From assembly GCA_964650405.1 (NCBI GenBank), contig CAZYTO010000013.1, positions 1-39,983 on the forward strand: DNA of 39,983 nt, written 5' to 3'. The position numbers were made by a program, and so were the translations under genes. Below the pieces are notes generated by a model. The model ran no database searches and had not been told where the DNA came from. It worked only from the letters and a program-made list of their open reading frames with translations. Within the stretch, counting starts at the first letter, position 1, and the number at the start of each line of letters is the position of its first letter. The DNA comes from CAZYTO01 sp964650405. GTDB lineage: Bacteria; Acidobacteriota; Thermoanaerobaculia; Gp7-AA8. This document shows positions 1-7,308 of this stretch, in pieces.

Positions 1-1527
1 GATGAACTTGGAGATGCGCACTCGGCCGTCGAGGACGATGTAGAGCTTGTCGCCCGGCTCTCCCTCGCGGAACATCATGGACCCTTCGCGGAAGCGCTCC
101 TCGGTGGAGAAGGTCGCCAGGAGCTTCATTTCCGCCGCGGAGAGGCCGCGCTCCTTGAAGAGGTCGACCTTGTCTTCCGACTTGACTGTGACCTGCTGCA
201 CCTCGCGCTTGCCTTCGGCGCGCTTGCGGCCCTGACCCTTCTTGGCGTCTTCCTGAAAGAAGAGCTTGAGCTGCTCGTTGGCGTCGCGGACCTTCACCGT
301 CAGCGAGCGCCAGAAGGCCCAGTGCAGACCGACGGCCAGCTCCTTGTCCTCGTCCATGAGCTGGTCCAGGGCGCTGAAGGAGAACGTGTAGCAAGCGGAC
401 GGCTCCACGGCCACGGCGTCGGAAGAGCGGTGGGTGCGGTCGATGAAGTTCATCTCGCCGAAGATCGTGTCGGCGCTGAGGGCGCCCAGGATCTGCGGGC
501 CGAACGGCGTTTCCTTGCGGATCTCGATGCAGCCGCTCTTGACGACGTAGAAGTCCATGGACCGGTCGTCCTCGCGGAAGACGTAGGCGCCATGGATGAG
601 GGGCTGAACGCGCGCGAACTTGGAGAGGCGGAAGATGCTCTCGTCCTTCATGTGCTGAAAGACGGCCAGCTTGCGCAGCTCGGCGGAGATGGTGATGAGG
701 TTGTCGCGCTTCTCTGCGTCGCGGGTGATCTTCTGCATGATCTCCTTGAGATCCCTGCGCGACTCCAGCTTGAAGAGGTTCTCCTTGCGGAACTCGAGGC
801 GCTCCGTGGCGAGCTGCAACTGTTCGACACGTTCCTTGATGCGGACGTTGAGGTCCTTGGCGTCGATGTTGTGGATGCGCTTGAGGGTGTTGATCATCCG
901 GCGGACCGGCTCGGTCGACTCCCCCTTCTGGTCCGTGGCCAGGAGGAAGGCGTCGATGAAGGCATCGAGCGAGCGGTCGAAGTTCTTCAGCTCGAACTCC
1001 ACCCGCCCCTCCACCTCGGCCAGGCCGCGGTCGAACGGATTGAGCTTGCGGGCCTTGCTGATCTCCTCGTGGGCCAGCTCCCACTCGCCCTGCGAGTAAT
1101 AGAGCCGGCCCAGGATCTCGAAGGGGCGATAGTTGTTCGGGGTCTTCAGCTTGGCGATCTCGAGCAGCTCGATGGCCTTCGAGGTCTGGTCCTTGGCCAT
1201 GTAGTATTGGGCCAAGCCGGCGTACTGGGAGGAATCGATCTCGTCGCGCCCGCGCTCGGCGCTCACCTCCATCCGCACTTCCACGAAACGCGATTCCTCG
1301 GCGGCGCGCTTGAGGTCGCGGACGCGGGCCAGGTTGATACGCAGGGCCACGGAGCCGGGCTTGAGCTTCTCCGCCATCTCGTAGAGGTGGATGGACTCGT
1401 CGAACATGCCCTGGTCGGCGTACCGCTTGGCCAGCGCGATGAGGTCGTCGGCCTCGATGGGGATCGAGGTCTCGGCCGCGAGCGTGCGGAAGCGGGCACG
1501 GGCTGGGTTGTGTGGGGCTTCGGCCAT
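1..1527 (-). CDS. TPR protein with two cyclic-nucleotide-binding domains (partial, C-terminus off the left edge)
   Basis: The frame is open from an ATG at 1527 to the window edge, 509 codons, with no stop seen. Residues about 27-60, 100-132 and 135-165 read as tetratricopeptide repeats. Residues about 225-290 are charged and look coiled-coil, and two Crp-type cNMP-binding domains follow (about 295-400, and from about 450 onward). Both contain the jelly-roll signature in which a 'G..F.E' stretch precedes the phosphate cassette. No helix-turn-helix is visible, so this is more likely a cytoplasmic signalling scaffold than a Crp-type regulator; the nucleotide it binds is unknown. It is divergent from the secreted protein at 1557 across a 29-bp gap. 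A GATAAT hexamer lies 12 nt before the ATG and there is no clear Shine-Dalgarno. Domain calls are confident; function is not. Confidence 0.8.
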   Translation of the reverse strand, partial: MAEAPHNPARARFRTLAAETSIPIEADDLIALAKRYADQGMFDESIHLYEMAEKLKPGSVALRINLARVRDLKRAAEESRFVEVRMEVSAERGRDEIDSSQYAGLAQYYMAKDQTSKAIELLEIAKLKTPNNYRPFEILGRLYYSQGEWELAHEEISKARKLNPFDRGLAEVEGRVEFELKNFDRSLDAFIDAFLLATDQKGESTEPVRRMINTLKRIHNIDAKDLNVRIKERVEQLQLATERLEFRKENLFKLESRRDLKEIMQKITRDAEKRDNLITISAELRKLAVFQHMKDESIFRLSKFARVQPLIHGAYVFREDDRSMDFYVVKSGCIEIRKETPFGPQILGALSADTIFGEMNFIDRTHRSSDAVAVEPSACYTFSFSALDQLMDEDKELAVGLHWAFWRSLTVKVRDANEQLKLFFQEDAKKGQGRKRAEGKREVQQVTVKSEDKVDLFKERGLSAAEMKLLATFSTEERFREGSMMFREGEPGDKLYIVLDGRVRISKFI

Positions 1528-1556
1528 TCGGGAGCGCTTATTATCCCGGATGCAAA
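1528..1556. promoter_or_regulatory. Very short divergent promoter region with overlapping -10-like boxes
   Basis: The 29-bp gap separates two divergent starts. On the plus strand TATTAT (1539-1544) lies 12 nt before the ATG at 1557. On the minus strand GATAAT (1545-1540) lies 12 nt before the ATG at 1527. The two hexamers overlap, so polymerase could probably load in only one direction at a time. Promoter function is inferred. Confidence 0.45.
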
Positions 1557-1570
1557 ATGCAGAATGCAAA
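1550..1570 (+). repeat. Heptanucleotide tandem repeat (ATGCAAA-type, three units)
   Basis: Three consecutive units, ATGCAAA, ATGCAGA and ATGCAAA, occupy 21 bp. The middle unit supplies the proposed ATG of the downstream gene, so the repeat encodes the first residues of its signal peptide. The same 7-bp period occurs in unrelated repeats elsewhere in the window. Confidence 0.75.
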
Positions 1571-2744
1571 AAGGAAAGGGGCGTCGGTCCTCGCGTTTTT
1601 TGCAGTTTGTTTCCTGCGGCCGGCCTTCGGCCAGTTCGAACCCGCCCTGCCGGGGTACGAATTCGAGTTTCCCCGCGACCACGGCGCGCACGACGAGTAC
1701 AAGACCGAGTGGTGGTATTACACCGGCCACCTGCGCACGGACGACGGCCACCGCTACGGCTTCGAGCTGACGTTCTTCCGCGTGGGAGTAGCGAACATCG
1801 CCAACCCGTGCCCGCCCGCGAATGACGGTCAGGCAGCGAACAACACGCCGGACAGAGCCGCGCCTGACGGAGGGCGCCGCACGGGTGACGGACAGGATTG
1901 TCCGTCCTCCATGTGGGACCTGCACAACGTCGGGCTGGCCCACTTTGCCGTCAGCGACATCGACGGGAAGGATTTCCGGTCGTACGAGAAGCTCAATCGG
2001 GCCTCGCCCTTCACGGCAAACGCCGCCGCGGGGAAGCTGGACGTCTTCAACGAGGCATGGCGGGCCACGACCCAGGCAGACGGCTCCTGGCGCATCACGG
2101 CCGTGGCCGGGAAGGACACACTCGACCTCGTCCTGCGCGCGGCCAAGCCGCCCGCGGTCCACGGCGAGAACGGCATCAGCGTGAAGGCGGCCGGCCCCGG
2201 CTACGCCTCGCACTATTACTCGATGACGCGCCTGGACAGCGAGGGACGCATCAACGGCCGTCACGCGCGCGGGCTGACCTGGATGGACCATGAGTTCGGC
2301 AGCTCACAACTTCGCGAGAGCCAGCAGGGGTGGGACTGGTTCTCCGTTCAGTTCGACAACGACACGGAGCTGATGCTCTACCAGATCCGTCGCAGCGACG
2401 GGACGCCGGACGTGACGTCCTCCGGCTCGCTGATCACGAGCGACGGCACGGCGATCCATCTGCGGCACGACCAGATGCAGGTGACGCCGCTCGGCTCGTG
2501 GCATTCGCCGAAAAGCGGGGCGAACTACCCGATGGGCTGGCGGGTGGCCGTGCCTGCCTTTCGCATCGAGATCACGCTGCAGCCCCTTCTGCGCGATCAG
2601 GAGCTGCTGACGCGCGGCTCAACGGGCGTGACCTACTGGGAAGGAGCGGTCGACGTCAGCGGCCGCTTCGACTCTGTGGCCATCGGCGGCGAAGGCTACG
2701 TGGAGATGACGGGGTACGATCGGGCGTTCCGGGCGCCGGGCTAA
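1557..2744 (+). CDS. Secreted AttH/CrtC-like lipocalin-fold protein (COG5621 type)
   Basis: This 395-residue protein has a signal peptide (KRK, then a hydrophobic core, cleavage near AFGQ at about residue 26). The N-terminal motif EWWYYTGHL and the later WMDHEFGS and WDWFSVQF blocks are typical of the AttH/carotenoid 1,2-hydratase-like family of predicted secreted hydrolases. The substrate is unknown. I chose the ATG at 1557 because it gives a clean signal peptide; a GTG at 1512 would add 15 residues that overlap the divergent gene. Residues about 82-119 are a Pro/Asp/Gly-rich insert without family character. The insert carries the palindromic repeat at 1887-1913, apparently an in-frame invasion of a surface loop. 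Three heptamer repeats overlap the start. Confidence 0.8.
   Translation: MQNAKRKGASVLAFFAVCFLRPAFGQFEPALPGYEFEFPRDHGAHDEYKTEWWYYTGHLRTDDGHRYGFELTFFRVGVANIANPCPPANDGQAANNTPDRAAPDGGRRTGDGQDCPSSMWDLHNVGLAHFAVSDIDGKDFRSYEKLNRASPFTANAAAGKLDVFNEAWRATTQADGSWRITAVAGKDTLDLVLRAAKPPAVHGENGISVKAAGPGYASHYYSMTRLDSEGRINGRHARGLTWMDHEFGSSQLRESQQGWDWFSVQFDNDTELMLYQIRRSDGTPDVTSSGSLITSDGTAIHLRHDQMQVTPLGSWHSPKSGANYPMGWRVAVPAFRIEITLQPLLRDQELLTRGSTGVTYWEGAVDVSGRFDSVAIGGEGYVEMTGYDRAFRAPG
1887..1913. repeat. Dispersed palindromic repeat inside a coding region
   Basis: GACGGACA (1887-1894) and TGTCCGTC (1899-1906) form an 8-bp stem with a 4-nt loop, followed by CCTCCATG. The same sequence, with two differences over 27 nt, recurs between genes at 12014-12040. 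It lies within the family-atypical insert of the AttH-like protein and keeps the frame. Confidence 0.75.
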
Positions 2745-2814
2745 GTGCCGAGTGCTGAGTACCGAGTGCCGGGTGCAGAGTGGGGCATGAGGCATGAGTG
2801 GTGGGGCATGAGTC
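2745..2814 (+). repeat. Array of ten degenerate heptanucleotides
   Basis: Beginning right after the TAA of the AttH-like gene, 70 bp can be cut into ten in-phase 7-mers of rough form RTGNSGN. Examples are GTGCCGA, GTGCTGA, GTACCGA, GTGGGGC (twice) and ATGAGGC. The rest of the gap, 2815-2871, shows no gene and no convincing terminator. Two genes converge on this gap. Confidence 0.7.
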
Positions 2815-2871
2815 GCTCTGCGCTTTGCCTGGGGGGACTTCGACCTCGATCCCGGCTTTAGTAGCAGACTC

Positions 2872-5010
2872 TCACGCATTCGCGCGGCGGCGTTCGAGGC
2901 GGCGAATCTCGCGGACGAGCTGCTCCCTGGCGCTCGTGCCCTTCTGCACGAAGGTGGTGACCTTCGATTGCAGCTCACGGCGGTCGTCGAGTGAGATCTC
3001 CTTCGAGGTCAGTACGAGGATGGGGATGTTCGCCGTGGTCACGTCTTCCTTCAGTGCGCCGGCCACCTCGAAGCCGCTCATGCCGGGCATCATCACGTCG
3101 AGGATGATGAGGTCGGGGACGCCCTCGCGCGCGGCGCGCACGCCGCTCTCGCCGGTGAAGGCGCTGTCGATGGTGTAGCCGAGCGCGGCCAGCTCCTCTT
3201 CGAGCAGGGCGTGCACGGCGGCATCGTCGTCGATGAGCAGCAGGCGGGCCCGGGGAGCGCGGCCTGACGTGAGGCGGCGGATGCGATCGAGCAGGCGGTC
3301 GCGGTCGACCGGCTTGAGGAAGTAATCGTCGGCGCCGAGGGCCACGCCGAGCTCGCGGTTCTCCACCATCGAAATGATCACCACGGGGATCTCGCGGGTG
3401 ATCTCGTCGCTCTTGAGCCGCTTGAGCACTTCCCAGCCGTCGAGGCCGGGCAGGACGAGATCGAGGGTGACCGCGCAGGGCCGGGCTTCGCGCGCGAGCC
3501 GGACGGCCTCTTCGCCATGGCGGGCGCGGATGGAGAGGTAGCCGGCCGAGGTCAGCGCGGAGGCGATGAGCTCATAGGCCTGCGCATCGTCTTCGACGAC
3601 GAGCACGCGGTCGCTCGTCGGTCCCTCCGGCTCCGCCGCCACCGGGAGCATCTGGATGCGCGAGACGACGGCGGCCTTCACCGTGAGAGGCAGAATGAAC
3701 GTGAAAGTGCTTCCCTTGCCGGGCGCGCTGTCGACGCGGACCGAGCCGCTCTGCAGCTCGACGAACTTCTTCACCAGGGCCAGCCCCAGGCCCGTACCGC
3801 CGAACTCGCGCTTGGCCGTGCCGTCCACCTGGCGGAACTCCTCGAAGATCACGTCATGGTCCTTCGGGTCGATCCCGATGCCTTCATCGCGCACGGAAAC
3901 GGCGATGGTCTCGCCGATCAGCCGCGCGCTCACGGTGATGGGCCGTTCCGGCGGCGAGAACTTCACGGCGTTCGAGAGAAGGTTGAACAGGATCTGCTTG
4001 AACTTCGCCAGATCAGTCTCGATCTGGGGAAGGTCGGCAGGGACGTCGAGGGCGAAGTTGGGCTGGGCTCGCGACATCCCTTTCATCACGTGGCAGACGC
4101 TCTCCACGACCTGGTGGACGTCGAAGCGCTCGGGGAAGATCTCCATCTTCCCTGCTTCGATCTTCGACAGGTCGAGGATGTCGTTGATGATGCTGAGGAG
4201 GTGCTGGCCGCTGGCCAGAATGTGCTTGAGGAAGTTGAGATGCTTCGCGTCGACCTTGCTCTCCAGCCGCTCCACCAGGATCTCGCTGAAGCCGATGATG
4301 GAGTTCATGGGCGTGCGCAGCTCATGGCTCATGTTGGCCAGGAACTGGCTTTTCAGCCGGTCGGCCTCCTGGATGTGGCGATTCGCTTCGGCCAGCTCGT
4401 CGGTGCGCACCCGAAGCTCCTGGGCCAGGCGGGTGAGCTCGGCGATCTTGCGGTTCTCCTCCACTTCCAACTGCCGGATGCGGAGGCGTTTCTCCTGGAG
4501 ATTGGCCACTCCCATGAGGAAGAAGAACGATGCGCCGAAGAGGAAGATCATGCGCGTGAGCGCATCGAGGAAGACGGCGTCGAAGAGCTTGACCTGCCCC
4601 ATCCACGTCAGCACGCCAAGGTAGGCGAGGGTGTTGACGACGGAGACGACGTAGACCGTCCGCCTGGTGGTGGCGAAGGCGGCGCCCGAGGCGGTGGCCA
4701 GGTACCAGATGTACCAGGGGCTGTCGAAACCTCCGGTGATGGCCACGCCGATGGTGGGATAGGCGACGTCGCAGGCGATCCAGAGAGGATTGAGGATGCG
4801 CCTGTCGACGCCGCGCTTGAAGAGGGCCCGGAAGAGGAGCGACAGGCCGCAGGAGACGATCCAGACGCCGATGGCCCACTTGAGGCTGAGGCCGAAGACG
4901 CCGAGAGAGCGCCCGATCAGCCCGGCCAGGAAACCGATGGTGAACACGCCGATGTGGCTCGTTTGCACGGCCAGGTCGAAACGACGCACGCTGTCGGGGG
5001 TGGAAGACAT
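2872..5010 (-). CDS. Membrane hybrid histidine kinase with two receiver domains
   Basis: This 712-residue protein begins with about six membrane segments (residues 20-170) and then a coiled coil (170-220). HisKA carries the phospho-acceptor His229 in SHELRTP. The HATPase domain has an N box near 343-349 and G boxes DEGIGI (375-380) and GGTGLGLAL (404-412). Receiver 1 has acidic pocket 473-475, Asp517 and Lys566 (LKPVD). Receiver 2 has DDD 594-596, Asp638 and Lys690. In receiver 2 the usual K-P pair reads QKG, so its signalling may be altered. There is no DNA-binding output domain, so phosphate presumably passes to a partner not in the window. The frame stays open upstream for 38 codons. I chose the ATG at 5010 because the membrane region starts soon after it and TAGAAT lies 13 nt upstream. 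Confidence 0.88.
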   Translation of the reverse strand: MSSTPDSVRRFDLAVQTSHIGVFTIGFLAGLIGRSLGVFGLSLKWAIGVWIVSCGLSLLFRALFKRGVDRRILNPLWIACDVAYPTIGVAITGGFDSPWYIWYLATASGAAFATTRRTVYVVSVVNTLAYLGVLTWMGQVKLFDAVFLDALTRMIFLFGASFFFLMGVANLQEKRLRIRQLEVEENRKIAELTRLAQELRVRTDELAEANRHIQEADRLKSQFLANMSHELRTPMNSIIGFSEILVERLESKVDAKHLNFLKHILASGQHLLSIINDILDLSKIEAGKMEIFPERFDVHQVVESVCHVMKGMSRAQPNFALDVPADLPQIETDLAKFKQILFNLLSNAVKFSPPERPITVSARLIGETIAVSVRDEGIGIDPKDHDVIFEEFRQVDGTAKREFGGTGLGLALVKKFVELQSGSVRVDSAPGKGSTFTFILPLTVKAAVVSRIQMLPVAAEPEGPTSDRVLVVEDDAQAYELIASALTSAGYLSIRARHGEEAVRLAREARPCAVTLDLVLPGLDGWEVLKRLKSDEITREIPVVIISMVENRELGVALGADDYFLKPVDRDRLLDRIRRLTSGRAPRARLLLIDDDAAVHALLEEELAALGYTIDSAFTGESGVRAAREGVPDLIILDVMMPGMSGFEVAGALKEDVTTANIPILVLTSKEISLDDRRELQSKVTTFVQKGTSAREQLVREIRRLERRRANA

Positions 5011-5023
5011 CGGGATGGCGGGA

Positions 5024-5029
5024 ATTCTA
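5024..5029 (-). promoter_or_regulatory. -10-like box of the hybrid kinase gene
   Basis: TAGAAT on the minus strand lies 13 nt before the ATG at 5010. No Shine-Dalgarno lies between them and no consensus -35 is evident. Confidence 0.4.
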
Positions 5030-5234
5030 GCGCGCCCGCGACCCGGACACGGCAGGAAGAGAGCGGCCGGCTGGAGGCGAAGGTGCTGTCGAGGCTGCGT
5101 TCCGCACTCTACAGCCGGTAGCACAAGTGGGCGATTTCACCCGTCATCGGACTCCGGAGGACGGTCGTTAGAGGGGATTCAGCCTTGAGCTATTGCAGGC
5201 CCTTGCGGCCTCGGAGAGAAGCGGAACACCGAGG

Positions 5235-5240
5235 TATCCT
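5235..5240 (+). promoter_or_regulatory. -10-like box of the BrnT-fusion gene
   Basis: TATCCT lies 7 nt before the GTG at 5248. This supports the GTG over the upstream TTG at 5185 and fits a leaderless mRNA. No clear -35 is visible. Confidence 0.35.
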
Positions 5241-5247
5241 CGGGTGC

Positions 5248-5904
5248 GTGACGGGTGAAAGGTACATTTGGAGTCACCGGAAGCCAGCGTTGAATCTTGC
5301 CAGGCATGGCCTTTCGTTCCAGGAGGCTACCCAGGTCTTTGAAGATCCTCTTCAGTTTGTATTCGAAGACGCGGTGCACTCTGATCATGAAGACCGGCAC
5401 GGTGTGATCGGTGCACTTCTCGATGGCAGAATCATCGTGGTCGTGTACGTGTTGACGAAACAAGAGCAAATTCGTTTGATCAGCGCCAGACGGGCCGAGC
5501 GGGCCGAAATCCGCTGCTATATGAACGATCCTGACCAACTGCGTGATGAGGCACTTGAAGTAACAGAGAGGGACGAAGACGACTTCGATCTATCGAAGGT
5601 CGACTGGAGCAAGGCCCATCGCGGTCCACGGTTCAAGCTGAAACGTGGCCCCGACTGGGTACGTCTCGAAGACCACGTTCGAGTGATCTTTCAGGGCGAC
5701 GAAGAAGTCAACGATGCGCTGAAGTGGATCATGCGCGACGGGAGATATGAGCTCGATTTTGAGAAACGCGCCGCGCGCGAGCGTGCCAAAGGCGAAGAGC
5801 CAGTCATAGCGGAGCCGCCGCTGCCTGTCCTTTCGGACGACAGCTCTTGTCCGCGGCTTTCCGAGCCGTCCCCGAAGCGTGGCGGCAGCCGTCGCCGGTC
5901 GTGA
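5248..5904 (+). CDS. BrnT-type RNase toxin fused to an antitoxin-like C-terminal region
   Basis: This 218-residue protein has two parts. Residues 5-91 match BrnT: 'N..RHG.SF.EA..VF.DP' near 16-34, then a HEDR stretch, a hydrophobic VVVY strand, and RLISARRAERAE (76-87) before Tyr91. BrnT is a small RelE-fold ribonuclease, normally followed by a separate BrnA antitoxin gene. Here the frame continues. Residues 113-125 (FDLSKVDWSKAHR) resemble the DFSK.RRG start of BrnA-like antitoxins, and VRLEDHVRVIF...EEVNDALKWI (138-161) resembles their Arc/MetJ-type core, though divergently. The basic Ser-rich tail from about 175 is unfamiliar. Met92 (5521) sits exactly at the join and could start a free antitoxin. 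The region looks less GC-rich than its neighbours, which fits acquisition by transfer. The toxin call is firm; the antitoxin call is moderate. Confidence 0.7.
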   Translation: MTGERYIWSHRKPALNLARHGLSFQEATQVFEDPLQFVFEDAVHSDHEDRHGVIGALLDGRIIVVVYVLTKQEQIRLISARRAERAEIRCYMNDPDQLRDEALEVTERDEDDFDLSKVDWSKAHRGPRFKLKRGPDWVRLEDHVRVIFQGDEEVNDALKWIMRDGRYELDFEKRAARERAKGEEPVIAEPPLPVLSDDSSCPRLSEPSPKRGGSRRRS

Positions 5905-5928
5905 GGCGCCACCCGAAGGCAGTTGCCG

Positions 5929-7281
5929 CTACTTCTGCGCGGAGACGATCTTCTGCAGCCAGCTTACGTCGGCCGTCTTCCCGCTCGTCAGGTTCTCGCC
6001 GTCGAGCGTGATGCCGAGGAAGGCGATGCACATCTCGTCCGTCGTCGACTCGCCCCAGGACACGGCTTTGGGCGGCGAGTTCGGGTTGCGCCAGTTGTCG
6101 GTCGAGTTGTCGTAGTACGCGCCGAGGGACAGGCGCGTTCCGGTTGGAAGCGCCACGGCGTTCTCGAAGCGGTACAGGCCCTGCCAGTTGAAGTCCCAGT
6201 CGTCGATGTTGATCAGGCAGGAGTACGAGCCGTTCGGCATGGCCGCCGTCACGTTCATCCGGCGGCCGAGCAGGTGCATGTGCGGCGCGATGATCCAGAG
6301 ATGCGCCGGCACCGGGATGGGGATGGGCAGCGAAGCGGTGACGAGGTAGTTCGCTTCGTTCGGGGGAATGGTGAAGGTCTGATTGATGAGCGGGACCAAG
6401 CGGAGAAGCTGCTTCGGCTTCGTCTTCGCGAAGTAAATGCCGATCTCTGTCCGGTCCGGCACGGGCTGGGCGTGGGGGTGATAGTGCACCTGCAGGACGA
6501 CCCGCGAGCCGGCCGGCAGTGAATAGGCGATATCGTCCGGCAGCTCCACGGGACGGGAACCGGGCGCCCATCCGCCGAGGCTGGCGGCATTGACGTTCGT
6601 GACGTTGAATCCCGGTCCGCCGAACGAGGTGTAGCCCGGCCCGGCGTCCTTGTCGTCGAGCGCCTGCGACGAGCCATCCGTGTCCAGGTAGGCGATGACG
6701 TGATGCACCTCGGCGCGGTTTCCGGGATGGATGTCGATGGCCGAGACGTACTGGTCCTGCGTGAGCTGGGTGGGAAGGGGGAAGCAGCGGTACATGTCGC
6801 CGGTGGCCGGCGGCGTATACGCCTCGGGATACGACAGCACGAGGTCGGGCTGCCCGAGCGCCCAGCCGGAGTCGAAGGAGAGGGGCGCGGGAAGGTCGGC
6901 CGGATTGCCTTCCGGCGCGCCGTTGTCGACCCACTTGCCGATCGTGTCGATCTCGTCGGCTGAGAGGATGCGGGGCTGGTTGAACGTGCCGCAGCCTTCG
7001 ACCGGCTTCCAGGGCGGCATCTGTTTCGTCTGGGTCATGAACTTGATGGCGTCGGCATGTCCGGCGGCATCGGTGTACGACATCAGGGAGAACGGGGCGA
7101 TGTCTCCGGGGTGATGGCAGGTCTGACAGTGGGCCTGCATGATGCGGCTCACTTCCTTGCTGTACGTCGGCCCGTTCAGCGCCGGCTGAGGGTTGGGATG
7201 GGCGACGATGCGCTGCCGAGCCGCGAAGAGCAGAAGCGGCGCCGCCGCGAGGATCAGCCAGGAAATCAGCCGACGCGACAT
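5929..7281 (-). CDS. Exported cytochrome c / copper type II monooxygenase-like (PHM fold) protein
   Basis: This 450-residue protein has an N-terminal hydrophobic export segment (residues 5-22). CQTCHH (52-57) is a covalent haem c site, and MPPW (88-91) supplies a likely axial Met. The rest resembles the two-domain fold of peptidylglycine alpha-hydroxylating/dopamine beta-monooxygenases. Histidine sites are HH 193-194, HYH 266-268 and HMH 334-336; in characterised relatives such His hold the two coppers. The haem could deliver electrons in place of ascorbate, but that is inference. No substrate can be assigned. It is alone between a convergent gene and the ABC permease 27 bp upstream. TATCAT lies 8 nt before the ATG. 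Confidence 0.75.
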   Translation of the reverse strand: MSRRLISWLILAAAPLLLFAARQRIVAHPNPQPALNGPTYSKEVSRIMQAHCQTCHHPGDIAPFSLMSYTDAAGHADAIKFMTQTKQMPPWKPVEGCGTFNQPRILSADEIDTIGKWVDNGAPEGNPADLPAPLSFDSGWALGQPDLVLSYPEAYTPPATGDMYRCFPLPTQLTQDQYVSAIDIHPGNRAEVHHVIAYLDTDGSSQALDDKDAGPGYTSFGGPGFNVTNVNAASLGGWAPGSRPVELPDDIAYSLPAGSRVVLQVHYHPHAQPVPDRTEIGIYFAKTKPKQLLRLVPLINQTFTIPPNEANYLVTASLPIPIPVPAHLWIIAPHMHLLGRRMNVTAAMPNGSYSCLINIDDWDFNWQGLYRFENAVALPTGTRLSLGAYYDNSTDNWRNPNSPPKAVSWGESTTDEMCIAFLGITLDGENLTSGKTADVSWLQKIVSAQK

Positions 7282-7289
7282 GATCGGGG

Positions 7290-7295
7290 ATGATA
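7290..7295 (-). promoter_or_regulatory. -10-like box of the cytochrome c/PHM-like gene
   Basis: TATCAT on the minus strand lies 8 nt before the ATG at 7281, with no Shine-Dalgarno between. It sits in the 27-bp gap after the permease stop, so this gene need not depend on read-through. Confidence 0.4.
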
Positions 7296-7308
7296 CGCCT
7301 GATACGGT

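Noticed and set aside
1630..1655. tRNA-like T-loop sequence (GTTCGAACC)
   Set aside because: No acceptor stem, anticodon arm or D arm can be built around it, and it lies in the signal-peptide region of a clear gene.
322..1770. A 482-codon plus-strand frame opposite the cNMP/TPR gene
   Set aside because: The minus-strand frame shows coherent TPR and cNMP domains; this is its shadow.
5011..5124. Longer N-terminus for the hybrid histidine kinase
   Set aside because: The 38 extra residues are Pro/Arg/Gly-rich without membrane or sensor character, and the -10-like TAGAAT would lie inside the coding region.
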